Source of the DNA: an uncultured Lachnospiraceae bacterium | GTDB lineage: Bacteria; Bacillota; Clostridia; Lachnospirales; Lachnospiraceae | NCBI GenBank assembly: GCA_945868435.1 | Contig: CAMBLG010000007.1 | Span: forward strand, 36,774 to 100,773 | Reading direction: 5' to 3' | Length of the DNA: 64,000 nt | In this document: one piece after another, positions 54,340-62,292 of the stretch | Layout of the letters: every line of letters starts with the position of its first letter | Position numbering within the stretch: the first letter of the stretch is position 1 | The notes under the pieces: generated by a model | Seen by the model: only the letters and a program-made list of their open reading frames with translations | Database searches by the model: none | What the model was told of the DNA's origin: nothing | Position numbers and translations under genes: made by a program

Positions 54340-55053
54340 ATGAACAAGGTATCACTTGCAGCAGAGTTATCAAGCACTACATATCCGGGACGGGGAATCG
54401 TCATCGGCCGTTCCAGGGATGGAAAGAAGGCAGTGACTGCTTACTTTATCATGGGAAGAAGCGCCAACAGCCGCAACCGTGTCTTTGTGGAGGACGGAGA
54501 GGGAATCCGCACACAGGCCTTTGATCCCTCCAAGCTGGAGGATCCAAGCCTTATTATCTATGCGCCGGTCCGTGTGCTGGGCAACAAGACCATCGTGACT
54601 AACGGAGATCAGACGGACACCATTTACGAGCTGATGGACAAGCAGCAGACCTTCGAGCAGGCGCTGCGCACCAGAGAGTTTGAGCCGGATGCGCCGAACT
54701 ACACCCCTCGTATCTCCGGAATTATGCATATTGAAGACGGTACATACAATTACGCAATGTCCATTCTTAAGAGCAACAACGGCAATCCGGATTCCTGCAA
54801 CCGTTACACCTTTGCATACTCCAATCCGGCAGCAGGAGAAGGACACTTCATTCACACCTACATGGGAGATGGCAATCCACTTCCAAGCTTTGAGGGAGAG
54901 CCTACCTGGGTAGATATCGATGGCGATATTGACAGCTTTACCAATCTGGTGTGGGACAACTTAAACGAGGAGAATAAGGTATCTCTGTTCGTTCGTTTTA
55001 TCGATATTGAGAACGGAGCATACGAGACAAGAATCGTGAACAAAAATCAATAA
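54340..55053 (+). CDS. IMP cyclohydrolase, PurO-like
   Basis: 237 residues. Resembles the archaeal-type IMP cyclohydrolase PurO: begins LAAELSSTTYPGRGIVIGRS, includes AYFIMGRSANSRNRVF and PRISGIMHIEDG. It would close the purine ring (FAICAR to IMP). The next gene encodes only the AICAR transformylase half of PurH, so the two proteins together replace the usual fused PurH. The ATG at 54340 has AGGAGG nine bases upstream; the 37 codons before it in frame lie in the spacer. Confidence 0.87.
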   Translation: MNKVSLAAELSSTTYPGRGIVIGRSRDGKKAVTAYFIMGRSANSRNRVFVEDGEGIRTQAFDPSKLEDPSLIIYAPVRVLGNKTIVTNGDQTDTIYELMDKQQTFEQALRTREFEPDAPNYTPRISGIMHIEDGTYNYAMSILKSNNGNPDSCNRYTFAYSNPAAGEGHFIHTYMGDGNPLPSFEGEPTWVDIDGDIDSFTNLVWDNLNEENKVSLFVRFIDIENGAYETRIVNKNQ

Positions 55054-55111
55054 AAACACGGTACAAGGATAAGTAATTCGAAGTATTTGAATCAGGAAAA
55101 AGGAGAAAATC

Positions 55112-56290
55112 ATGCAAGAGTACGAATTAAAGTATGGCTGTAACCCGAACCAGAAACCATCCAGAATTTTTATGAAGGAGGGCGAGCTTCCAATCAAGGT
55201 TCTTTCAGGAAGAGCGGGATATATCAACTTTTTGGATGCCTTTAACGGCTGGCAGCTGGTAAGAGAATTGAAGAAGGCCACAGGACTTCCGGCGGCAACT
55301 TCCTTCAAGCATGTGTCACCGGCAGGTGCGGCAGTGGGACTTCCGCTTTCCGACGTGGAGAAGAAAATCTACTGGGTAGACGATATGGATATCGAGTTTA
55401 CTCCGCTTGCCAATGCGTATATCCGTGCAAGAGGTGCCGACCGTATGTCTTCCTTCGGAGATTTCATTTCTTTGTCCGATGTGTGTGACAAGAGCACTGC
55501 ACTGGTTATCAAGCGCGAGGTATCGGACGGTGTGATCGCTCCGGGATACACCGATGAGGCACTGGAGATCTTAAAGCAGAAAAAGAACGGCAATTACTGT
55601 GTCATTGAGATTGATCCGGGCTATGAGCCGGCACCGATCGAGCAGAAGGATGTGTTCGGTATCACCTTCGAGCAGGGCAGAAACGAATTGAAGATCGACG
55701 ATGATTTTTTCAGCAATATTGTGACAGATAATAAGGAACTGACGGAGCAGGCGAAGATTGATCTGGCCATTGCCATGATTACCTTAAAGTATACACAGTC
55801 CAATTCCGTATGCTACGTGAAGGGTGGACAGGCCATCGGTATCGGAGCAGGACAGCAGTCCAGAATTCACTGTACCCGTCTTGCAGGCTCTAAGGCTGAC
55901 AACTGGTGGCTGCGCCAGTCTCCGCAGGTGTTGGGACTTCAGTTTGTTGACGGTATCAAGCGTGCAGACCGCGACAATGCCATTGATCTGTACATGGGCG
56001 AGGATTATATGGATGTGCTGGCTGACGGTGCATGGGAGAATATCTTCAAGGTAAAACCTGCAGTGTTTACTGCTGAGGAGAAGCGTGCATGGCTGGACAA
56101 GAACACAGATGTGGCTCTGGGATCTGACGCATTTTTCCCGTTCGGGGATAACATTGAGCGCGCCCACAGAAGCGGTGTGAAGTATGTGGCTCAGCCGGGC
56201 GGTTCTGTGAGAGATGATCATGTGATTGCAACCTGCAACAAGTACGATATGGTCATGAGCTTTACCGGAATCCGTCTGTTCCACCACTAA
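55112..56290 (+). CDS. purH: AICAR transformylase (PurH formyltransferase domain only)
   Basis: 392 residues. Transfers a formyl group from 10-formyl-tetrahydrofolate to AICAR. Begins ELKYGCNPNQKPSRIF and carries SFKHVSPAGAAVG with the catalytic Lys-His pair near 67-68, plus GAGQQSRIHC and the C-terminal PGGSVRDDHVI. The N-terminal IMP cyclohydrolase domain of bacterial PurH is absent; the preceding PurO-like gene supplies that step. 58 bases separate the two. A terminator ends the gene run. Confidence 0.92.
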   Translation: MQEYELKYGCNPNQKPSRIFMKEGELPIKVLSGRAGYINFLDAFNGWQLVRELKKATGLPAATSFKHVSPAGAAVGLPLSDVEKKIYWVDDMDIEFTPLANAYIRARGADRMSSFGDFISLSDVCDKSTALVIKREVSDGVIAPGYTDEALEILKQKKNGNYCVIEIDPGYEPAPIEQKDVFGITFEQGRNELKIDDDFFSNIVTDNKELTEQAKIDLAIAMITLKYTQSNSVCYVKGGQAIGIGAGQQSRIHCTRLAGSKADNWWLRQSPQVLGLQFVDGIKRADRDNAIDLYMGEDYMDVLADGAWENIFKVKPAVFTAEEKRAWLDKNTDVALGSDAFFPFGDNIERAHRSGVKYVAQPGGSVRDDHVIATCNKYDMVMSFTGIRLFHH

Positions 56291-56348
56291 TCCGTTACAG
56301 CTGTCCCCGGGCAATCCGGAAATCGGACAGTATAAGAACAGAGTAATA

Positions 56349-56401
56349 ATAGGGAATTCTTTGATTTTCATCTGCTATGAAAGTCAGAGAGTTCCTTTTT
56401 A
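56349..56401 (+). terminator. Intrinsic terminator after purH
   Basis: A long imperfect stem with arms including AGGGAA...TTTTCAT and ATGAAA...GTTCCT is followed by five T residues. Confidence 0.7.
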
Positions 56402-56414
56402 TTTTGAAATAAAC

Positions 56415-56447
56415 GTAACTATTTGTAAGGCGGGGTGTGAATAGTTA
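56415..56447. repeat. 33-base minimal inverted-repeat element (terminal sequences only)
   Basis: GTAACTATT and AATAGTTAT, the tips of the 195-base element described at 22888, enclose 15 unrelated bases. Probably a remnant or minimal relative of the same family. Confidence 0.45.
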
Positions 56448-56615
56448 TAAATAAACATTTTTTTGTATTTCTGGAAAATAATACAAAAATCGTACTGGTT
56501 TAATAAAGAAAATCGGAGAATGTTATGTGGAAATCGGATATACTATCAAGAAAAGCGAGTGTTGGAATCACTTTGGAAAATTATGTTGTAAAACGAATAT
56601 GCTTTACGGAAAACA

Positions 56616-56677
56616 ACAACTTTTGCAAAGTGTACAGCAAGTGAGCCAATGGTGTTTTTGACAGAGTTTTTTATAAT
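56616..56677 (+). promoter_or_regulatory. Uronate promoter motif, copy 1 (kdgA-kdgK)
   Basis: The first 37 bases, from ACAACTTTTGCAAAG to CAATGG, match the element upstream of uxuA at 30 positions. -10 TATAAT at 56672 has no proper -35, as expected of an activator-dependent promoter. The AraC-type regulator encoded nearby is the best candidate binder. The rest of the 450-base spacer holds the purH terminator, the 33-base repeat and unremarkable sequence. Confidence 0.65.
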
Positions 56678-56740
56678 AAAAGAAGAGCGGAAACAAGGTG
56701 AAGCTTGTGCTTGAATGTTCAATAAGGAAAGGGTGGAATT

Positions 56741-57382
56741 ATGGATAAGGTATTAGAACAGATTCAGGAAATCGGAATTGTGCCGGTGGTTGTGTTAAAT
56801 GATGCGAAGGATGCTGAACCATTGGCAAAGGCACTGTGTGACGGAGGACTGGCCTGTGCGGAGGTAACCTTCCGGACAGCAGCGGCAGAGGAGTCCATCC
56901 GCATCATGTCAGAGAAGTTTCCGGATATGCTGGTAGGAGCGGGAACCGTGCTCACCACAGAGCAGGTGGACCGTGCAGTGGCGGCGGGAGCGAAGTTTAT
57001 CGTAAGCCCGGGTTTGAATCCGAGAATTGTAAAATACTGTGTAGATAAGGGAATCCTGATCACACCGGGATGCGCAAACCCCAGTGATATTGAACAGGCA
57101 CTGGAGCAGGGGCTTGAGGTGGTGAAGTTCTTCCCGGCAGAGGCGGCCGGTGGTCTTAAGATGATCAAGGCCATGGCAGCACCTTATGTGGGCGTGAAGT
57201 TCATGCCTACCGGTGGAATCAACCAGAACAATGTGCGGGAGTATCTGGCTTATGACCGGATTCTGGCCTGCGGTGGTAGCTGGATGGTGAAGAGTGATCT
57301 GGTGGATGCAGGAAAGTTTGATGAGATTGAGAAACTTGCACGTGAGTGCGTGGACATTGTAAAAGAAAGCAGAGGTAAGTAA
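56741..57382 (+). CDS. kdgA: KDPG/KHG aldolase
   Basis: 213 residues, class I aldolase barrel. Schiff-base lysine in VVKFFPAEAAGG near 128-132, catalytic Glu in CAEVTFRTAAAEE near 42-45, phosphate-binding loops around LVGAGTVLT and MPTGGINQNN. Splits 2-keto-3-deoxy-6-phosphogluconate into pyruvate and glyceraldehyde 3-phosphate. First gene of an operon with the KDG kinase (1-base gap). A GGAAAGGGTGG site precedes the ATG. Confidence 0.95.
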   Translation: MDKVLEQIQEIGIVPVVVLNDAKDAEPLAKALCDGGLACAEVTFRTAAAEESIRIMSEKFPDMLVGAGTVLTTEQVDRAVAAGAKFIVSPGLNPRIVKYCVDKGILITPGCANPSDIEQALEQGLEVVKFFPAEAAGGLKMIKAMAAPYVGVKFMPTGGINQNNVREYLAYDRILACGGSWMVKSDLVDAGKFDEIEKLARECVDIVKESRGK

Positions 57383-57383
57383 G

Positions 57384-58406
57384 ATGGCAAAGGTTGTTAC
57401 ATTTGGTGAGCTGATGCTCAGATTAGCACCGGAAGGATATTATCGTTTTGTACAGGCGGACAAGCTTGGCGCTACGTTTGGAGGCGGAGAGGCCAACGTG
57501 GCAGTGTCTCTTGCCAACTATGGGTTTGACGCAAGCTTTGTCACAAAGCTGCCAAAGCACGAGATCGGACAGGCGGCTGTCAATTCCCTGAGACGGTACG
57601 GCGTTGACACCAGTGATATCGTCCGCGGGGGAGATCGTGTGGGAATCTATTATCTGGAGAAAGGTGCCTCCCAGAGACCATCCAAGGTGATCTATGACCG
57701 CGCAGGTTCTGCCATCTATACAGCAGACAAGAACGATTTTGACTGGAACAAGATTTTGGAGGGGGCAGACTGGTTCCACTTTACCGGCATCACTCCGGCG
57801 CTCAACGACACGGTTGCAGCAATCTGTCTGGATGCCTGCAAGGCGGCTAAGGAGCTTGGCGTGAAGATTTCCTGTGACTTGAATTACCGCAATAAGCTCT
57901 GGAGCAAGGAAAAGGCCGGACAGGTCATGGGCGAACTCTGCAAGTATGTAGATGTGTGCATTGCCAATGAGGAGGATGCAGCAGATGTATTTGGTATCAA
58001 GGCAGCGGATACCGATGTGACCAAGGGAACGGTAAACCACGAGGGATATAAGGATGTGGCAAAGCAGCTTGCGGATCGCTTTGGATTTGAGAAGGTTGCA
58101 ATTACCCTGCGGGAGTCCATTTCCGCCAACGACAACAATTGGTCTGCGATGCTCTATGACGGAAATGAGTACTATTTCAGCAAGAAATACAAGATGCATA
58201 TTGTTGATCGTGTAGGTGGTGGAGACAGCTTTGGCGGCGGCCTGATTGCCGCAACTCTCTCCGGCTATGATCCACAGGGAATCATCGAATTTGCAGTGGC
58301 AGCTTCCTGCCTGAAGCACTCCATTGAGGGCGACTACAACATGGTTACCATGGAGGAAGTGCAGAAGCTGGCAGGCGGAGACGGCAGCGGACGCGTACAG
58401 AGATAA
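57384..58406 (+). CDS. kdgK: 2-keto-3-deoxygluconate kinase, PfkB family
   Basis: 340 residues. Ribokinase fold: GELMLRLAPEGYYRF at the start, GGGEANVAVSLANYGF (sugar-binding Gly-Gly), and the catalytic base in RVGGGDSFGGGLIAATL near 275-285. Phosphorylates KDG to KDPG, the substrate of the aldolase encoded just upstream. Its stop codon is only three bases from the stop of the convergent AraC-type gene, and no terminator fits between them. Confidence 0.94.
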   Translation: MAKVVTFGELMLRLAPEGYYRFVQADKLGATFGGGEANVAVSLANYGFDASFVTKLPKHEIGQAAVNSLRRYGVDTSDIVRGGDRVGIYYLEKGASQRPSKVIYDRAGSAIYTADKNDFDWNKILEGADWFHFTGITPALNDTVAAICLDACKAAKELGVKISCDLNYRNKLWSKEKAGQVMGELCKYVDVCIANEEDAADVFGIKAADTDVTKGTVNHEGYKDVAKQLADRFGFEKVAITLRESISANDNNWSAMLYDGNEYYFSKKYKMHIVDRVGGGDSFGGGLIAATLSGYDPQGIIEFAVAASCLKHSIEGDYNMVTMEEVQKLAGGDGSGRVQR

Positions 58407-58409
58407 GCG

Positions 58410-59291
58410 TCATGACTCAATATCAACCTGCTGCATATCGCGGTAATCCTTCGGAGAAATTCCGTATTCCTTCTTGAATGCGCGGTAGAAGCTGGAATAA
58501 TCGCCGAAACCGTAGGTCTCATAGATCTCGGTGATGGTAGAAGGCCCAAGGATGGCTTGCCTGCAGCGGGCAAGCCTCTTTTTGGTTATATACTGGTGGA
58601 TGGACATCCCAAGCTTGTCTTTAAAGACATGGGCAATGTGATAACGGCTGACATAGAATTTTTGTGCCAGCGTATCCAGGGAGAGGTCCTCATCCAGATG
58701 TTCCTCAATGTAGAGCGCAATCTTCTGGTACAACGCATTTTCCAGTGAGCGGGACTGTGGGTGGGTGTCTGTGTAGACCAGACGGCTCAAGTGCAGAATC
58801 AGGTCGTTCACATACAGTGGCACCTGTGCCTGCCAGCCAAACTGCTTGGACTGCAGTTCCTCCAAAATGCGCAGAAGTTTGGACTGCACCTCATTGTAGG
58901 TAATCTGGTTCGTGGAAAAGCGATACATGTGGTTTTCTCCGGCATAATCGATAAGATAGGTATAGTCGTCGCAAAGCTCCTTCAGATGCGTGTAATAATC
59001 GGTGCTGATCCAGAACACAAAGCGGCGGTAGGGCACTTTCTGATCATGGATGAGAGGACGGTGACGCAGCTTTGGAGGGATTATGATGAAATCGCCGTTA
59101 TGAACCGCATAACTCTGATCGTCTACCTGAATATCTACATTGCCTTCCAAGAAAAAATAGAATTCGTAGTAATCATGTGTATGCCAGTCTACGACATGAC
59201 CGAGATTACGGTCGCTATAATAAAAAATCTCATAATCCTTGGAGAGCATATACTGGCGGGGTTGGAATTCGCTTTGCAGATTGCGTTTCAT
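58410..59291 (-). CDS. AraC-family transcriptional regulator of the uronate genes (probable)
   Basis: 293 residues. N-terminal cupin sensor (VVDWHTHDYYEFYFFLEGNV to about 120, with HTH and NGDFIIIPPKLRHRP) and C-terminal double helix-turn-helix (LDTLAQKFYVSRYHIAHVFK and YGFGDYSSFYRAFKKEYGIS). It sits between the kdg and uxu operons and is divergent from uxuA, and both operons share an upstream motif, so activation by a uronate or its breakdown product is likely (inference). AGGAGGACTCCC precedes the ATG at 59291. Confidence 0.9.
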   Translation of the reverse strand: MKRNLQSEFQPRQYMLSKDYEIFYYSDRNLGHVVDWHTHDYYEFYFFLEGNVDIQVDDQSYAVHNGDFIIIPPKLRHRPLIHDQKVPYRRFVFWISTDYYTHLKELCDDYTYLIDYAGENHMYRFSTNQITYNEVQSKLLRILEELQSKQFGWQAQVPLYVNDLILHLSRLVYTDTHPQSRSLENALYQKIALYIEEHLDEDLSLDTLAQKFYVSRYHIAHVFKDKLGMSIHQYITKKRLARCRQAILGPSTITEIYETYGFGDYSSFYRAFKKEYGISPKDYRDMQQVDIES

Positions 59292-59355
59292 GGGAGTCCT
59301 CCTGACAATTTTTGTGGGGCGGTGTTATTTGCTTTTTCCATCATAACATAATACA

Positions 59356-59418
59356 ACAAGTTTTGCAAAGTATGCAACAATTGCGTCAATGGTTATTATG
59401 ACCGGATTTTCGTATAAT
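59356..59418 (+). promoter_or_regulatory. Uronate promoter motif, copy 2 (uxuA-uxuB-uxaC)
   Basis: Starts ACAAGTTTTGCAAAG and runs to -10 TATAAT at 59413, with the same layout as the copy before kdgA (one base longer). It lies in the divergent spacer between the AraC-type gene and uxuA. The -35 position is poor. Confidence 0.7.
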
Positions 59419-59509
59419 ATGATACGAGATTAAGAAGTAAGTTCCTGCCGGTCAGGGCAGAGTAGGAAAAAGAAATCAATTCAAATATAAGAAAGGTATG
59501 GTAAAGCAT

Positions 59510-60583
59510 ATGGAAATGACAATGAGATGGTACGGATCCAAATTCGACACAGTGACATTAAAGCAGATTCGTCAGATCCCGGGTGTTACAGGGGTAATTA
59601 CAACATTGTATGATACACAGCCGGGAGAGGTGTGGAGCAGAGAGCGCATCCGCGCAATGATCGATGAGGTGGAGGCAGCAGGTCTACACATTGCAGGTAT
59701 CGAGAGCGTGAATGTACACGATGCCATCAAGACCGGGGCAGCAGACAGAGACCTCTACATTGACAACTATATCGAGACTCTTCGGAATCTTGGTGAGGAG
59801 GGCATCCATCTGGTATGCTACAATTTCATGCCGGTTTTTGATTGGACAAGAACAGAGCTTGCGAGAGTTCGTCCGGATGGTTCTACCGTGCTTGCTTATA
59901 CCCAGGAAGCCGTTGATGCCTTAGATCCGGAGAAGATGTTCGACTCCATTGCAGGGGATATGAACGGAACCGTGATGCCGGGCTGGGAGCCGGAGCGCAT
60001 GGAGCATGTCAAGGAACTGTTTGAGATGTATAAGGACATTGATGACGAGAAGCTGTTCGAGAACCTGAAGTACTTTTTGGAGCGGATCATGCCGGTCTGC
60101 GATGAGTACGATATCAATATGGCAATTCATCCGGATGACCCGGCATGGAGTGTGTTCGGCCTTCCTCGTATCATCATCAACAAGGAGAATATCCTTCGCA
60201 TGATGAAGATGGTGGACAACCCACACAACGGTGTAACCTTCTGTTCCGGTTCTTACGGAACCAATCTGGAAAATGATCTTCCGGATATGATCCGTTCCCT
60301 GAAGGGAAGAATTCATTTTGCTCATGTGCGCAATCTGAAGTTTATCACACCGACCAACTTCGAGGAGGCAGCGCACCTGTCCAGTGACGGAACCTTTGAT
60401 ATGTACGAGATTATGAAGGCACTGCATGACATCGGATTTACGGGGCCGATTCGTCCGGATCATGGCCGTATGATCTGGGATGAGGTTGCGATGCCGGGAT
60501 ATGGTCTGTATGATCGAGCATTGGGTGCAACGTATCTGAACGGATTGTGGGAAGCAATTGAGAAGGGGGAGAAGAGAGCATGA
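59510..60583 (+). CDS. uxuA: Mannonate dehydratase
   Basis: 357 residues, xylose-isomerase-like barrel. Converts D-mannonate to 2-keto-3-deoxygluconate. The entry MRWYGSKFDTVTLKQIRQIP is typical. Metal-site residues lie in MAIHPDDPAW, FCSGSYGTN, HFAHVRN and RPDHGRMIWDE. Of the in-frame ATGs, 59498 is one base from the AAGAAAGG site and too close; 59510 (MEMTMRWYG) matches relatives. Its stop overlaps the start of uxuB (ATGA). Confidence 0.95.
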   Translation: MEMTMRWYGSKFDTVTLKQIRQIPGVTGVITTLYDTQPGEVWSRERIRAMIDEVEAAGLHIAGIESVNVHDAIKTGAADRDLYIDNYIETLRNLGEEGIHLVCYNFMPVFDWTRTELARVRPDGSTVLAYTQEAVDALDPEKMFDSIAGDMNGTVMPGWEPERMEHVKELFEMYKDIDDEKLFENLKYFLERIMPVCDEYDINMAIHPDDPAWSVFGLPRIIINKENILRMMKMVDNPHNGVTFCSGSYGTNLENDLPDMIRSLKGRIHFAHVRNLKFITPTNFEEAAHLSSDGTFDMYEIMKALHDIGFTGPIRPDHGRMIWDEVAMPGYGLYDRALGATYLNGLWEAIEKGEKRA

Positions 60584-62190
60584 GAATCAATGAAGAGGGA
60601 TTAATGAATCGCGCGCAGTGGGAAGAAAAGGGCTATCAACTGCCACAGTTTGACCGTGGGGCTTCCATTGTAAAAACCAGGGAGAATCCGTTCTGGATCC
60701 ATTTTGGCGCAGGGAACCTGTTCCGCGCTTTTCATGCCAATGTGGCTCAGAATCTGCTCAATGCCGGTGTCATTGACCGTGGAATTGTGGTGGCTGAGGG
60801 ATTCGACTATGAAATCGTGGAGAAGATGAACCGTCCACATGACGACTATAATATTCTGGTTACGCTAAAGGCAAACGGCACCGTGGAGAAGACTGTTGTT
60901 GGTTCTGTGATGGAGTCCTTGGCTCTGGACTCTGACAATGAGGCAGCCTTCGGAAGATTGAAGGAGATTTTTACCAAGGATTCCCTGCAGATGGCGACTT
61001 TTACCATTACAGAGAAAGGCTACAGTCTGGTGGACGGAAAAGGCGTGCGGCTTCCTGCTGTGACTGCTGATTTTGCGGCAGGACCGGAAAAACCGGACAG
61101 CTACATCGGAAAGGTGGCCTCCCTTTTGTATACCCGTTATCAGGCAGGAGAAAAGCCAATCGCCATGGTGAGCACCGACAACTGCTCCCACAACGGAGAT
61201 AAGCTTTATGCAGCAATTGACGCGTTTGCCAAGGCTTGGGCGCAAAATGGAAAGGCAGAGCAGGGCTTTGTGGACTATATCAATGACAAGAGCAAGGTGT
61301 CCTTCCCGTGGAGTATGATCGACAAGATCACGCCGAGACCGGATGTCTCTGTGGAGAAGATTCTTCTCGATGATGGAGTGGAGGAGTTAGAGCCGGTTGT
61401 GACATCCAAGAATACCTATGTGGCACCGTTCGTCAACGCGGAGGAGACGGAGTATCTGGTCATCGAGGATGCCTTCCCCAACGGAAGACCGGAATTGGAG
61501 AAGGGTGGCCTGATGTTTACCACCAGAGAGACCGTGGACAAGGTTGAAAAGATGAAGGTGTGCACATGCTTAAATCCGCTGCACACAGCGCTTGCTGTCT
61601 TTGGCTGTATCCTGGGCTATCAGAAGATATCCGATGAGATGCAGGATACGGAATTGGTGAAGCTGGTGGAGACCATCGGTTATAAGGAAGGTCTTCCGGT
61701 GGTTGTGAATCCGGGCATTCTTGATCCGAAGGAATTTATCGACACCGTGCTTCAGGTGCGTGTGCCGAATCCTTTTATGCCGGACACTCCGCAGCGTATT
61801 GCAACCGATACCTCACAGAAGCTTGCCATCCGGTTTGGTGAGACCATCAAGGCCTACGCGGCTTCCGACAAGCTGGAGGTGTCAGAGTTGAAGCTGATTC
61901 CATTGGTGTTCGCAGGCTGGCTGCGTTACCTGATGGCAGTAGACGACGAGGGCAATGCGTTTGCATTAAGCCCGGATCCACTTTTGGATACCGTATGTCC
62001 ATACGTGGCAGGTCTTACTCTCACCGAAGGACAGGATATGGAGGCTGCCGTGGGTGAAGTGCTGAAGATGAAGAATATCTTCGGTGTCGATCTGTATGAA
62101 GTCGGTATGGCAGGGACCGTGTGTCGGTATCTGAGTGAATTGACCGCCGGAAAGGGCGCAGTCCGAAAAACATTGCAGAAATATGTGTAA
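60580..62190 (+). CDS. uxuB: D-mannonate oxidoreductase (fructuronate reductase)
   Basis: 536 residues, polyol-type long-chain dehydrogenase. Reduces D-fructuronate to D-mannonate with NADH. FWIHFGAGNLFRAFHANV is the dinucleotide-binding entry; VSTDNCSHNGDKL, the catalytic-lysine-region Rossmann-distal helices and CLNPLHTALAVFGC follow. The ATG overlaps the uxuA stop and has GGGGGAG upstream; an ATG at 60604 is an alternative. Three bases after its stop begins the 75-base inverted-repeat element. Confidence 0.94.
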   Translation: MRINEEGLMNRAQWEEKGYQLPQFDRGASIVKTRENPFWIHFGAGNLFRAFHANVAQNLLNAGVIDRGIVVAEGFDYEIVEKMNRPHDDYNILVTLKANGTVEKTVVGSVMESLALDSDNEAAFGRLKEIFTKDSLQMATFTITEKGYSLVDGKGVRLPAVTADFAAGPEKPDSYIGKVASLLYTRYQAGEKPIAMVSTDNCSHNGDKLYAAIDAFAKAWAQNGKAEQGFVDYINDKSKVSFPWSMIDKITPRPDVSVEKILLDDGVEELEPVVTSKNTYVAPFVNAEETEYLVIEDAFPNGRPELEKGGLMFTTRETVDKVEKMKVCTCLNPLHTALAVFGCILGYQKISDEMQDTELVKLVETIGYKEGLPVVVNPGILDPKEFIDTVLQVRVPNPFMPDTPQRIATDTSQKLAIRFGETIKAYAASDKLEVSELKLIPLVFAGWLRYLMAVDDEGNAFALSPDPLLDTVCPYVAGLTLTEGQDMEAAVGEVLKMKNIFGVDLYEVGMAGTVCRYLSELTAGKGAVRKTLQKYV

Positions 62191-62193
62191 AAC

Positions 62194-62268
62194 GTAACTA
62201 TTCAGAACCACTAAGTATAAGATAAACAGAATCGTCATGCTTGCATGGGAGAGGGGCTGAACAGTTAC
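62194..62268. repeat. 75-base inverted-repeat element, internally deleted copy
   Basis: Ends GTAACTATTCAGAACC and GGGGCTGAACAGTTAC correspond to the termini of the 195-base element at 22888. The core GATAAACAGAATCGTCATGC continues to TTGCATGGGAGAGG, which joins the left and right parts of the full copy at a shared ATG. It lies within the uronate operon between uxuB and uxaC. Confidence 0.75.
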
Positions 62269-62292
62269 AAAACAATAATAAAGAGGAATTAC

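Noticed and set aside
62245..62292. Longer uxaC start inside the 75-base repeat
   Set aside because: No ribosome site there; the ATG at 62293 has AAAGAGG and gives the family's usual N-terminus.
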